A stretch of DNA of 64,000 nucleotides from Pseudomonas sp. AKS31 (GTDB taxonomy: Bacteria; Pseudomonadota; Gammaproteobacteria; Pseudomonadales; Pseudomonadaceae): assembly GCF_023634765.1 (NCBI RefSeq), contig NZ_JAMLFX010000001.1, positions 24,370-88,369 on the forward strand, in the 5' to 3' direction. Shown piece by piece: positions 56,780-64,000 of the stretch. The translations under genes and the position numbers were made by a program. The notes beneath the pieces were generated by a model. It saw only the letters and a program-made list of their open reading frames with translations, was not told the DNA's origin and made no database searches. Position 1 is the first letter of the stretch, and each line of letters starts with the position of its first letter.

Positions 56780-56870
56780 TGTAGGAGCTGCCGAAGGCTG
56801 CGATCTTTTGATCTTTCTTTTGATTCTGAAAAGCAAAGTCAAAAGATCGCAGCCTTCGGCAGCTCCTACA
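56780..56870. repeat. Paired REP element (REPIN), TGTAGGAGCTGCCG type
   Basis: TGTAGGAGCTGCCGAAGGCT and its inverted partner ending CAGCTCCTACA flank about 30 bases, just after the hutG stop. It marks the end of the hut cluster. Confidence 0.88.
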
Positions 56871-56966
56871 GAGCATGCTCATTGACGTAAATCGGGTTTA
56901 TGATGCCCAACGGCAGAATAATAGAAGTCCCCCCAGGGATGACCTCGACCCCTTACGGAGCGCGCA

Positions 56967-57938
56967 ATGCAGACTTTGTTTCCGCAGATCAAACCTCACG
57001 CCCGGCACGATCTGGCTGTCGATGACACCCATACGCTGTACGTCGACGAGAGCGGTTCACCGGAGGGTTTGCCGGTTGTGTTCATCCACGGCGGCCCCGG
57101 CGCCGGTTGCGACGCGCAGAGCCGTCGCTATTTCGATCCGAACCTGTATCGCATTGTCACCTTCGACCAGCGCGGCTGCGGCCGTTCCACGCCGCACGCC
57201 AGCCTGGAAAACAACACCACTTGGGATCTGGTCGCCGATCTTGAGCGCATCCGCAAACACCTGGGCATCGATAAATGGGTGCTGTTCGGCGGCTCGTGGG
57301 GCTCGACCCTGGCGCTGGCTTACGCGCAAACCCACCCTGAGCGTGTGCACGGTCTGATCCTGCGCGGGATTTTTCTTTGCCGCCCGCAGGAGATCGAGTG
57401 GTTCTATCAGGCCGGTGCCAGCCGTCTGTTCCCCGATTACTGGCAAGACTACATTGCGCCGATCCCGCTGGACGAGCGCGACGACCTGCTCGGCGCTTTC
57501 CACAAGCGCCTGACCGGCAACGACCAGATCGCCCAGATGCACGCGGCCAAAGCCTGGTCGACCTGGGAAGGGCGAACCGCGACCCTGCGGCCGAACCCGT
57601 TGGTGGTCGATCGCTTCTCCGAACCGCAGCGCGCGCTGTCGATTGCCCGGATCGAGTGCCATTACTTCACCAACAATGCCTTCCTTGAGCCGAACCAGCT
57701 GATCCGCGATATGGGCAAGATTGCCCACCTGCCCGGCGTGATCATTCATGGTCGTTACGACGTGATCTGCCCGCTCGACAACGCCTGGGAGTTGCATCAA
57801 GCCTGGCCGAACAGCGAACTGCAGGTGATTCGCGATGCCGGTCATGCTGCGTCCGAACCGGGCATCACCGATGCGCTGGTACGTGCGGCGGGCAACATGG
57901 CCCGGCGCTTGCTCGACCTGCCGCCTGAAGAAGCATGA
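56967..57938 (+). CDS. pip: Proline iminopeptidase
   Basis: 323 residues, alpha/beta-hydrolase of peptidase family S33. It removes N-terminal proline from peptides. The nucleophile Ser is in [10 protein letters not shown], with the oxyanion region HGGPGAGCD and the QRGCGRS turn; the catalytic Asp (YDVICPL) and His ([10 protein letters not shown]) are present. Cytoplasmic. Its stop overlaps the dtd ATG by four bases, so the two are coupled. Confidence 0.96.
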   Translation: MQTLFPQIKPHARHDLAVDDTHTLYVDESGSPEGLPVVFIHGGPGAGCDAQSRRYFDPNLYRIVTFDQRGCGRSTPHASLENNTTWDLVADLERIRKHLGIDKWVLFGGSWGSTLALAYAQTHPERVHGLILRGIFLCRPQEIEWFYQAGASRLFPDYWQDYIAPIPLDERDDLLGAFHKRLTGNDQIAQMHAAKAWSTWEGRTATLRPNPLVVDRFSEPQRALSIARIECHYFTNNAFLEPNQLIRDMGKIAHLPGVIIHGRYDVICPLDNAWELHQAWPNSELQVIRDAGHAASEPGITDALVRAAGNMARRLLDLPPEEA

Positions 57939-58372
57939 AAGGGCTGTTACAGCGCGTACGCGGTGCGCGGGTTGAAGTCGCCGGCGAAGTGGTCGGCGCG
58001 GTAGATCACGGTTTGCTGGTGCTGGTGGCGGTCGAACCCGACGACACGCGTACCAGCGCCGACAAACTTCTGCATAAACTGCTTAACTATCGGGTGTTCA
58101 GTGACGCGGAGGGCAAGATGAACTTGTCCCTCGCCGATGTCGGCGGTGGGTTGCTGCTGGTCTCGCAGTTCACCCTCGCGGCCGACACCAAAAGCGGGTT
58201 GCGTCCGAGCTTTTCGACGGCGGCGCCTCCGGCCTTGGGCGAGGAATTGTTCGACTATCTATTGAACAGTGCGAAACAGGTGCATGGCACTGTGGCATCA
58301 GGTAGATTCGGCGCCGATATGCAGGTGCATTTGGTCAACGATGGCCCGGTTACCTTTTTGTTACAGACCTGA
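57935..58372 (+). CDS. dtd: D-aminoacyl-tRNA deacylase
   Basis: 145 residues, the usual size. It removes D-amino acids wrongly attached to tRNA. The family motifs S-Q-F-T-L (in [19 protein letters not shown]) and the C-terminal N-x-G-P-V-T (NDGPVTFLL) are intact; the latter supplies the Gly-cis-Pro that selects D-substrates. Coupled to pip. Confidence 0.96.
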   Translation: MKGLLQRVRGARVEVAGEVVGAVDHGLLVLVAVEPDDTRTSADKLLHKLLNYRVFSDAEGKMNLSLADVGGGLLLVSQFTLAADTKSGLRPSFSTAAPPALGEELFDYLLNSAKQVHGTVASGRFGADMQVHLVNDGPVTFLLQT

Positions 58373-58647
58373 AAGCGCTTGAAACACCTTTTTGGGAAAT
58401 TTCGACCGTTTTTAGGGTGTTTTCGCGATAAATACTTTGTTACCCCTGATGCGTTGTCATGCGGGCTACTAGATAATCGCGCGCACTGGGATCAGCGTTC
58501 GCTGATTCATTTTTGACTTAGGTAGAGACTTGTCTGGATCCGATTGGGGAATCATTTTGCCCCAACGGAGTCGGAACAATGCTCGCCAACCTGGCATATA
58601 GATAGCTGGCCGTTGGTTTTTTGATCTGTTTTCGGCGAGGGTTGCTC

Positions 58648-60462
58648 GTGATTGTTAGTCCCTGTAATGCAGCAAAAATGTCTGCCAAACGCATGCGAAG
58701 TGCCCTGGTAGCGGGTTCGGCGCTCCTGTGCCTGCTCAGCGCCGGTCAGCTTTGGGCGTTCAATCTTGACGATGTATCGGCCAAGGCCAAAGAGCTGGCC
58801 GGGCAGAAGTTCGAAGCCCCGCGCAGCAACCTGCCGAACGAATTCCGCGACATGAAGTTCGCGGACTATCAGAAAATCCGCTTCCTCACCGAAAAGGCTG
58901 AGTGGGCTGATCAGAAGACCCCGTTCAAACTGTCCTTCTATCACCAGGGTATGCACTTCGATACACCGGTGAAAATCAACGAAATCACAGCGAACACCGT
59001 CGAAGAGATCAAATACGATCCGACGCGCTTCGATTTTGGCGACCTGAAATTCGATCCGAAAGCCACCGAGCAACTGGGTTATGCCGGTTTCCGTGTTCTG
59101 TACCCGATCAACAAGGCCGACAAGCAAGACGAAATCATGACCATGCTCGGCGCGAGTTACTTCCGCGTTGTCGGCAAGGGCCACACCTACGGCCTCTCGG
59201 CTCGTGGTCTGGCGATTGATACCGCGCTGCCGTCGGGCGAAGAGTTCCCGCGTTTCCGCGAGTTCTGGATTCAACAGCCGAAGCCGGGCGACAAGCACCT
59301 GGTGATCTTCGCTTTGCTGGATTCGCCGCGCGCTACCGGTGCCTACCGTCTGATTCTGCGTCCGGGCAGCGACACCATTGTCGACGTCAAGGCGCAGATG
59401 TTCCTGCGTGACAAGGTCGGCAAACTGGGTATCGCACCGCTGACCAGCATGTTCCTGTTCGGCGCCAACCAGCCGTCGAAAGTCCTCAACTATCGTCGTG
59501 AGCTGCACGACTCCAGCGGTCTGTCGATCCATGCCGGCAACGGCGAGTGGATCTGGCGTCCACTGAACAACCCTAAACATCTGGCTGTGAGCAACTTCAG
59601 CGTCGAAAACCTGCGTGGTTTCGGTCTGCTGCAACGTGGCCGTGACTTCAGCCACTACGAAGACCTCGACGACCGCTACGACAAGCGCCCAAGCGCCTGG
59701 ATCGAGCCGAAGGGCGACTGGGGCAAAGGCACCGTTGATCTGGTCGAGATTCCGACCGCCGACGAAACCAACGACAACATCGTTGCGTTCTGGAGCCCGG
59801 AAACCATGCCGGAGCCGGGCAAGCCGCTGGAATTCGCCTACCGCATGCACTGGACCATGGACGAAGCGGCGATTCACGCGCCGGACAGCGCCTGGGTTTC
59901 CCAGACCCTGCGTTCGACCGGTGACGTCAAGCAATCGAACCTGATCCGTCAGCCGGACGGCAGCGTTGCCTACCTGGTCGACTTCGAAGGCCCATCGCTG
60001 GCCGCGCTGGCCCCGGATGCCGACGTGCGCAGCCAGGTCAGTGTTGGCGACAACGCCGAACTGGTCGAGAACAGCGTGCGCTACAACCCGGAAACCAAGG
60101 GCTGGCGCTTGACCCTGCGCATGAAGATCAAGGACCCGAGCAAATCGACCGAGATGCGTGCTGCACTGGTGCAGCCAGTCGTGACCGCTGATCTGGCCAA
60201 GTCTTCGGTGCTGGCGTCCAACTCGTCCGTCGCCAAGGCCGACAAGGTTGCCGCCAAGCAACAAGAGAAAATCGACAAGGAAGCCAAGGCCGCCGAGGCC
60301 AAACAGGCTGACGCCAAGCCAGCCGCAGATGCCAAGGACAAGGCCAACAAAGACGCCAAGCAGCCAGCCGCTGCGGACGCGGCCCCAGCCACACCGGAAT
60401 CGGCACCGACTGAAGAAGTCCTGACCGAGACCTGGAGCTATCAGTTGCCTGCCGATGAGTAA
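58648..60462 (+). CDS. opgG: Periplasmic glucan biosynthesis protein OpgG (MdoG)
   Basis: 604 residues from a GTG at 58648 with GAGGG upstream; an ATG at 58678 is possible. A signal peptide (about 20–35, [19 protein letters not shown]) sends it to the periplasm. The body is a two-domain beta-sandwich typical of Opg[51 protein letters not shown]. It forms the branched or elongated glucan made by OpgH. Near the end is an insert of about 70 residues rich in Ala and Lys before the terminal [12 protein letters not shown]. The 275-base leader has a perfect small hairpin at 58491–58506 (ATCAGCG/CGCTGAT). opgH overlaps its end by eight bases. Confidence 0.95.
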   Translation: MIVSPCNAAKMSAKRMRSALVAGSALLCLLSAGQLWAFNLDDVSAKAKELAGQKFEAPRSNLPNEFRDMKFADYQKIRFLTEKAEWADQKTPFKLSFYHQGMHFDTPVKINEITANTVEEIKYDPTRFDFGDLKFDPKATEQLGYAGFRVLYPINKADKQDEIMTMLGASYFRVVGKGHTYGLSARGLAIDTALPSGEEFPRFREFWIQQPKPGDKHLVIFALLDSPRATGAYRLILRPGSDTIVDVKAQMFLRDKVGKLGIAPLTSMFLFGANQPSKVLNYRRELHDSSGLSIHAGNGEWIWRPLNNPKHLAVSNFSVENLRGFGLLQRGRDFSHYEDLDDRYDKRPSAWIEPKGDWGKGTVDLVEIPTADETNDNIVAFWSPETMPEPGKPLEFAYRMHWTMDEAAIHAPDSAWVSQTLRSTGDVKQSNLIRQPDGSVAYLVDFEGPSLAALAPDADVRSQVSVGDNAELVENSVRYNPETKGWRLTLRMKIKDPSKSTEMRAALVQPVVTADLAKSSVLASNSSVAKADKVAAKQQEKIDKEAKAAEAKQADAKPAADAKDKANKDAKQPAAADAAPATPESAPTEEVLTETWSYQLPADE

Positions 60463-63025
60463 CTCTCAAGTACAGCCAGAGACTCTGTCCGAGTATCTGG
60501 CGCATCTGCCGATGACCGACGAGCAGCGCGCGGAACTCGCGGGCTGCCAGTCGTTCAGCGAGCTGCATGAACGCCTGTCATCTTCAACGTTCGACGCTCC
60601 TGCCGAGGCCGCCCAGGCTTCGGTGGGCAAGCGCCTGATCCTCAGCACCGCCGAAGAACTTGAAGACGCGGAGATGCTGGTGCTCGATGCCAGCGGTCGT
60701 GTCAGCATGAAGGCGACGCCGCCGATCCGTCGGACCAAAGTCGTGCCGGAGCCGTGGCGCACCAATATTCTGGTGCGTGGCTGGCGCCGTCTGACCGGTC
60801 GCACCAACCCGCCGCAGCCGCCGAAGGACGAAAATGTCCTGCCGGCCGCGCGCTGGCGCACCGTCGGTTCGATCCGTCGCTACATTCTGTTGCTGCTGAT
60901 GCTGGGTCAGACCATCGTCGCCGGCTGGTACATGAAAGGCATCATGCCGTACCAGGGCTGGTCGTTCGTCGATCTCGAAGAAGTCCTGCATCAGCCGCTG
61001 CTGCAAACCGCCACGCAGGTACTGCCGTATGCGCTGCAAACCAGCATCCTGATTCTGTTCGGGATTCTGTTCTGCTGGGTCTCGGCCGGTTTCTGGACCG
61101 CACTGATGGGCTTCCTCGAGTTGCTCACCGGTCACGATAAATACCGTATCTCCGGCAAAAGCGCCGGCAACGAGCCGATTGCCAAAGACGCCCGTACCGC
61201 GCTGGTCATGCCGATCTGCAACGAAGACGTACCGCGCGTGTTCGCCGGTCTGCGGGCGACATTCGAGTCGGTTGCTGCCACCGGTGATCTGGATCGCTTC
61301 GACTTCTTTGTCCTCAGCGACAGTAACGACACCGACATCTGCGTCGCCGAGCAGCAGGCCTGGCTGGACGTCTGCCGCGAGGCCAAAGGCTTCGGCAAGA
61401 TCTTCTATCGCCGTCGCCGCCGTCGTGTGAAACGCAAGAGCGGCAACCTCGACGACTTCTGCCGTCGTTGGGGCGGTGACTACAAGTACATGGTCGTGCT
61501 CGACGCTGACTCGGTGATGAGCGGCGAGTGCCTGACCAGTCTGGTGCGCTTGATGGAAGCCACGCCGGACGCCGGGATCATCCAGACCGCGCCACGTGCG
61601 TCGGGCATGGACACGCTGTATGCGCGCATGCAGCAGTTCGCCACTCGCGTGTACGGCCCGCTGTTTACCGCCGGTCTGCACTTCTGGCAGTTGGGTGAAT
61701 CCCACTACTGGGGTCACAACGCGATCATCCGCATGAAGCCGTTTATCGACCACTGCGCCCTGGCGCCGTTGCCGGGCAAAGGTGCGTTCTCCGGTGCGAT
61801 CCTGTCTCACGACTTCGTTGAAGCCGCGCTGATGCGCCGTGCCGGTTGGGGTGTTTGGATTGCCTACGACCTGCCGGGCAGCTACGAAGAACTGCCGCCA
61901 AACCTGCTCGACGAACTCAAGCGTGACCGTCGCTGGTGCCACGGCAACCTGATGAACTTCCGTCTGTTCCTGGTCAAAGGCATGCACCCGGTACACCGCG
62001 CGGTGTTCCTGACGGGCGTAATGTCGTACCTGTCGGCGCCGTTGTGGTTCTTCTTCCTGGTGTTGTCGACCGCGCTGCTGGCGGTGAACACGCTGATGGA
62101 GCCGCAGTACTTCCTCGAACCGCGTCAGCTCTATCCGTTGTGGCCACAATGGCACCCGGACAAGGCGATCGCGCTGTTCTCGACCACGATCGTGCTGCTG
62201 TTCCTGCCGAAACTGTTGAGCATCATCCTGATCTGGGCCAAGGGCGCGAAAGAGTTCGGCGGCAAGTTCAAGGTGACCCTGTCGATGCTGCTGGAGATGT
62301 TGTTCTCCATGCTGCTGGCGCCGGTGCGGATGATTTTCCACACCCGTTTCGTCCTCGCCGCGTTCCTCGGCTGGGCCGCAACCTGGAACTCGCCGCAGCG
62401 TGACGACGACTCCACGCCATGGAGCGAAGCGGTCAAACGTCATGGCCCGCAAACCCTGCTGGGTTTCTGCTGGGCGCTGCTGGTGATCTGGCTGAACCCG
62501 AGCTTCCTCTGGTGGCTGGTGCCGATCGTCGGTTCGCTGATGCTGTCGATCCCGGTGTCGGTGATCTCCAGCCGTGTCGGTCTGGGCCTGAAGTCCCGTG
62601 ACGAGAGCCTGTTCCTCATCCCTGAGGAATACAATCCGCCGCAGGCGCTGCTGGCGACCGATCAGTACACCCACGAAAACCGTTACCACGCCCTGAACGA
62701 CGGCTTCGTCCGCGCCGTGGTCGATCCACAGCAGAACGCTCTGGCGTGCTCGCTGGCGACTTCGCGTCACGGTCAGGCCGAGCCGATTGAATGGCTGCGT
62801 CAGGAACGTGTGCGTCACGCGATCAAGGTTGGCCCGGCCGGGCTGAACAACCATGATCGTCTGCAACTGCTGAGCGACCCTGTGGCGCTGGCACGTCTGC
62901 ATGAGCAGGTCTGGGCAGAAGGTCACGCCGAGTGGCTGGATGCATGGCGGGCGTCGGTGAAAGCCGATCCGCATGCGCCGCTGCTGCCGTTGCGACCGGT
63001 GAGCCTGCAGGCTCAGCCGGCCTGA
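60455..63025 (+). CDS. opgH: Glucans biosynthesis glucosyltransferase OpgH (MdoH)
   Basis: 856 residues, inner membrane, glycosyltransferase family 2. It makes the beta-1,2-linked glucan backbone from UDP-glucose and exports it. The catalytic domain has [22 protein letters not shown] and the acceptor region [11 protein letters not shown]; about eight membrane helices lie before and after it ([40 protein letters not shown]). Its start overlaps opgG, so the pair is co-translated. A terminator follows. Confidence 0.97.
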   Translation: MSNSQVQPETLSEYLAHLPMTDEQRAELAGCQSFSELHERLSSSTFDAPAEAAQASVGKRLILSTAEELEDAEMLVLDASGRVSMKATPPIRRTKVVPEPWRTNILVRGWRRLTGRTNPPQPPKDENVLPAARWRTVGSIRRYILLLLMLGQTIVAGWYMKGIMPYQGWSFVDLEEVLHQPLLQTATQVLPYALQTSILILFGILFCWVSAGFWTALMGFLELLTGHDKYRISGKSAGNEPIAKDARTALVMPICNEDVPRVFAGLRATFESVAATGDLDRFDFFVLSDSNDTDICVAEQQAWLDVCREAKGFGKIFYRRRRRRVKRKSGNLDDFCRRWGGDYKYMVVLDADSVMSGECLTSLVRLMEATPDAGIIQTAPRASGMDTLYARMQQFATRVYGPLFTAGLHFWQLGESHYWGHNAIIRMKPFIDHCALAPLPGKGAFSGAILSHDFVEAALMRRAGWGVWIAYDLPGSYEELPPNLLDELKRDRRWCHGNLMNFRLFLVKGMHPVHRAVFLTGVMSYLSAPLWFFFLVLSTALLAVNTLMEPQYFLEPRQLYPLWPQWHPDKAIALFSTTIVLLFLPKLLSIILIWAKGAKEFGGKFKVTLSMLLEMLFSMLLAPVRMIFHTRFVLAAFLGWAATWNSPQRDDDSTPWSEAVKRHGPQTLLGFCWALLVIWLNPSFLWWLVPIVGSLMLSIPVSVISSRVGLGLKSRDESLFLIPEEYNPPQALLATDQYTHENRYHALNDGFVRAVVDPQQNALACSLATSRHGQAEPIEWLRQERVRHAIKVGPAGLNNHDRLQLLSDPVALARLHEQVWAEGHAEWLDAWRASVKADPHAPLLPLRPVSLQAQPA

Positions 63026-63030
63026 TAAAG

Positions 63031-63059
63031 AAACCCCGCGATGTTGCGGGGTTTTTTTT
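63031..63059 (+). terminator. Intrinsic terminator of opgGH
   Basis: AACCCCGC and GCGGGGTT form a stem followed by eight T. It begins five bases after the opgH stop. Confidence 0.93.
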
Positions 63060-63070
63060 GCCTGCTGAAA

Positions 63071-63250
63071 AGCCCCTCACCCTAACCCTCTCCCAGAGGG
63101 AGAGGGGACCGACCGCGTTGAATATTCGAGTTACACCGACCTGATCCTGCTTTGCCGAATCCATAATCGACTCGATCTTTCAGGTCGGCGTATAGCTTGA
63201 GACACCTCGGTCGGCCCCCTCTCCCTCCGGGAGAGGGCTGGGGTGAGGGT
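63071..63250. repeat. Dispersed CCCTCACCC-type repeat element (about 180 bp)
   Basis: Inverted ends (GCCCCTCACCCTAACCCTCT and GAGAGGGCTGGGGTGAGGG) flank a core with TGCCGAATCCATAATCGACT and TTTCAGGTCGGCGTA, the same order as at 27080–27290. The next 150 bases before the binding-protein gene show no gene and presumably carry its promoter. Confidence 0.82.
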
Positions 63251-63400
63251 CAGCCTTTGATTGTTAAACAAATCGCCCATTAAACCTTGTGCAAAAAAAC
63301 GAGTGCGTTAGCATCCGTCCCCGAATTGGCGCACCCGGGCTTTTTTGCCCGTCACTGTTGGTTTTCGCGCCGCAAATGCAATGGTTTTGGGGACTTGAAG

Positions 63401-64000
63401 ATGAAGAAGTATCTGTCGATGCTGCTGGTCGGCGTCACGGCACTGGTTGCAGTCAATGCGGCGCAGGCTGGCGCAATCGATGACGCGGTCAAGCGCGGCA
63501 CGTTGAAAGTCGGTATGGATCCGACCTACATGCCGTTCGAAATGACCAACAAGCGCGGCGAAATCATCGGCTTCGAAGTCGACCTCCTCAAAGCCATGAC
63601 CAAGGCAATGGGCGTCAAGCTGGAACTGGTCTCTACCGGTTACGACGGCATCATCCCGGCGCTGATGACCGACAAGTTCGACATGATCGGCAGCGGCATG
63701 ACCCTGACTCAGGAACGCAACCTGCGCCTGAACTTCAGCGAACCGTTCATCGTTGTCGGCCAGACTCTGCTGATCCGCAAAGAGCTGGAAGGCACCATCA
63801 AGTCGTATAAAGACCTGAACACCGCCGACTACCGCATCACTTCCAAGCTCGGCACCACTGGCGAGATGGTTGCCAAGAAGCTGATCTCCAAAGCCAAGTA
63901 CCACGGCTACGACAACGAGCAGGAAGCCGTGCTCGATGTGGTCAACGGCAAGGCTGACGCGTTCATCTACGACGCGCCGTACAACGTTGTCGCGGTAAAC
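63401..64000 (+). CDS. Amino-acid ABC transporter substrate-binding protein, 3' end outside window
   Basis: The first 200 codons are visible. A signal peptide (MKKYLSMLLVGVTALVAVNA) is followed by SBP_bac_3 features: LKVGMDPTYMPFEMTNKRGE, GFEVDLLKAMTKAMGVKLEL, FDMIGSGMTLTQERNLRLNF and the late ADAFIYDAPYN. A polar amino acid is the likely ligand. The ATG has GGGACTTGAAG upstream. An orthologue lies upstream of the opgGH–dtd–pip block in other Pseudomonas; here the right neighbour is unseen. Confidence 0.93.
   Translation, partial: MKKYLSMLLVGVTALVAVNAAQAGAIDDAVKRGTLKVGMDPTYMPFEMTNKRGEIIGFEVDLLKAMTKAMGVKLELVSTGYDGIIPALMTDKFDMIGSGMTLTQERNLRLNFSEPFIVVGQTLLIRKELEGTIKSYKDLNTADYRITSKLGTTGEMVAKKLISKAKYHGYDNEQEAVLDVVNGKADAFIYDAPYNVVAVN

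Noticed and set aside
60584..62974. A 796-codon leftward open frame across opgH
   Set aside because: Antisense to a clear OpgH; the composition (Gln, His, Arg, Asp) is that of an antisense artefact.
1..64000. tRNA or rRNA genes
   Set aside because: No cloverleaf with a GTTCRA-type T-arm and no rRNA-like segment was noticed by eye; a covariance-model scan could still reveal one.

Overview
The window looks like chromosome of a Pseudomonas of the fluorescens group. It is GC-rich. Gene order follows the conserved Pseudomonas backbone (ctpA–envC–gpmI, rhodanese–grxC–secB, trmL, ntrBC, glnA, thiI, typA, fbp, hut, pip–dtd–opgGH). The intergenic spaces carry three kinds of paired REP/REPIN repeats typical of this group. 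No rRNA, tRNA, phage, insertion sequence or CRISPR array was seen.

Layout. 1–4 kb: a truncated secreted S1 protease, a periplasmic solute-binding protein and a Vps62-like protein, probably accessory. 4–9.2 kb: a leftward cell-envelope and glycolysis block (deacetylase, ctpA, envC, gpmI). 9.3–11.6 kb: rightward rhodanese–grxC–secB, then trmL and a small membrane protein. 11.7–17.2 kb: two tandem, recently duplicated leucine-rich-repeat (LRR) proteins inserted between backbone genes. They resemble the scaffold of secreted LRR/E3-ligase effectors but lack a recognisable ligase lobe and end in a basic tail. 17.2–17.8 kb: a repeat-rich spacer. 17.8–23.3 kb: ntrC, ntrB, two DUF4124 proteins and glnA, the last with a sigma54-type promoter. 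23.5–30.4 kb: thiI, typA, a YkgJ-type protein and glgP. 30.6–35.6 kb: a coupled DUF2339/DUF3999 membrane pair. 35.9–41.4 kb: fbp, a DUF924 protein, a Phd/RelE toxin–antitoxin pair, a dCache chemoreceptor and two small lipoproteins. 41.5–56.8 kb: a complete histidine-utilisation (hut) cluster. 57–63 kb: pip–dtd and opgG–opgH. The right edge cuts an amino-acid-binding protein.

The hut genes form one pathway. HutH2 deaminates histidine, HutU hydrates urocanate, HutI opens imidazolonepropionate, HutF deiminates formimidoylglutamate and HutG deformylates it to glutamate. HutXWV (ABC) and an NCS1 permease supply substrates. HutC represses; TGTA-N2-TACA operators lie in the hutF/hutC gap and directly downstream of a GG-N10-GC sigma54 element ahead of hutU. 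The strongest oddity is HutH1 (50995–52518), a histidase paralogue that has lost the Ala-Ser-Gly forming the catalytic MIO cofactor and other active-site residues, yet remains intact inside the operon. Other points of interest are the LRR pair with terminator-like hairpins in both leaders, a 113-bp tandem repeat block between hutH2 and hutI, and a possible sigma54 promoter ahead of glgP.
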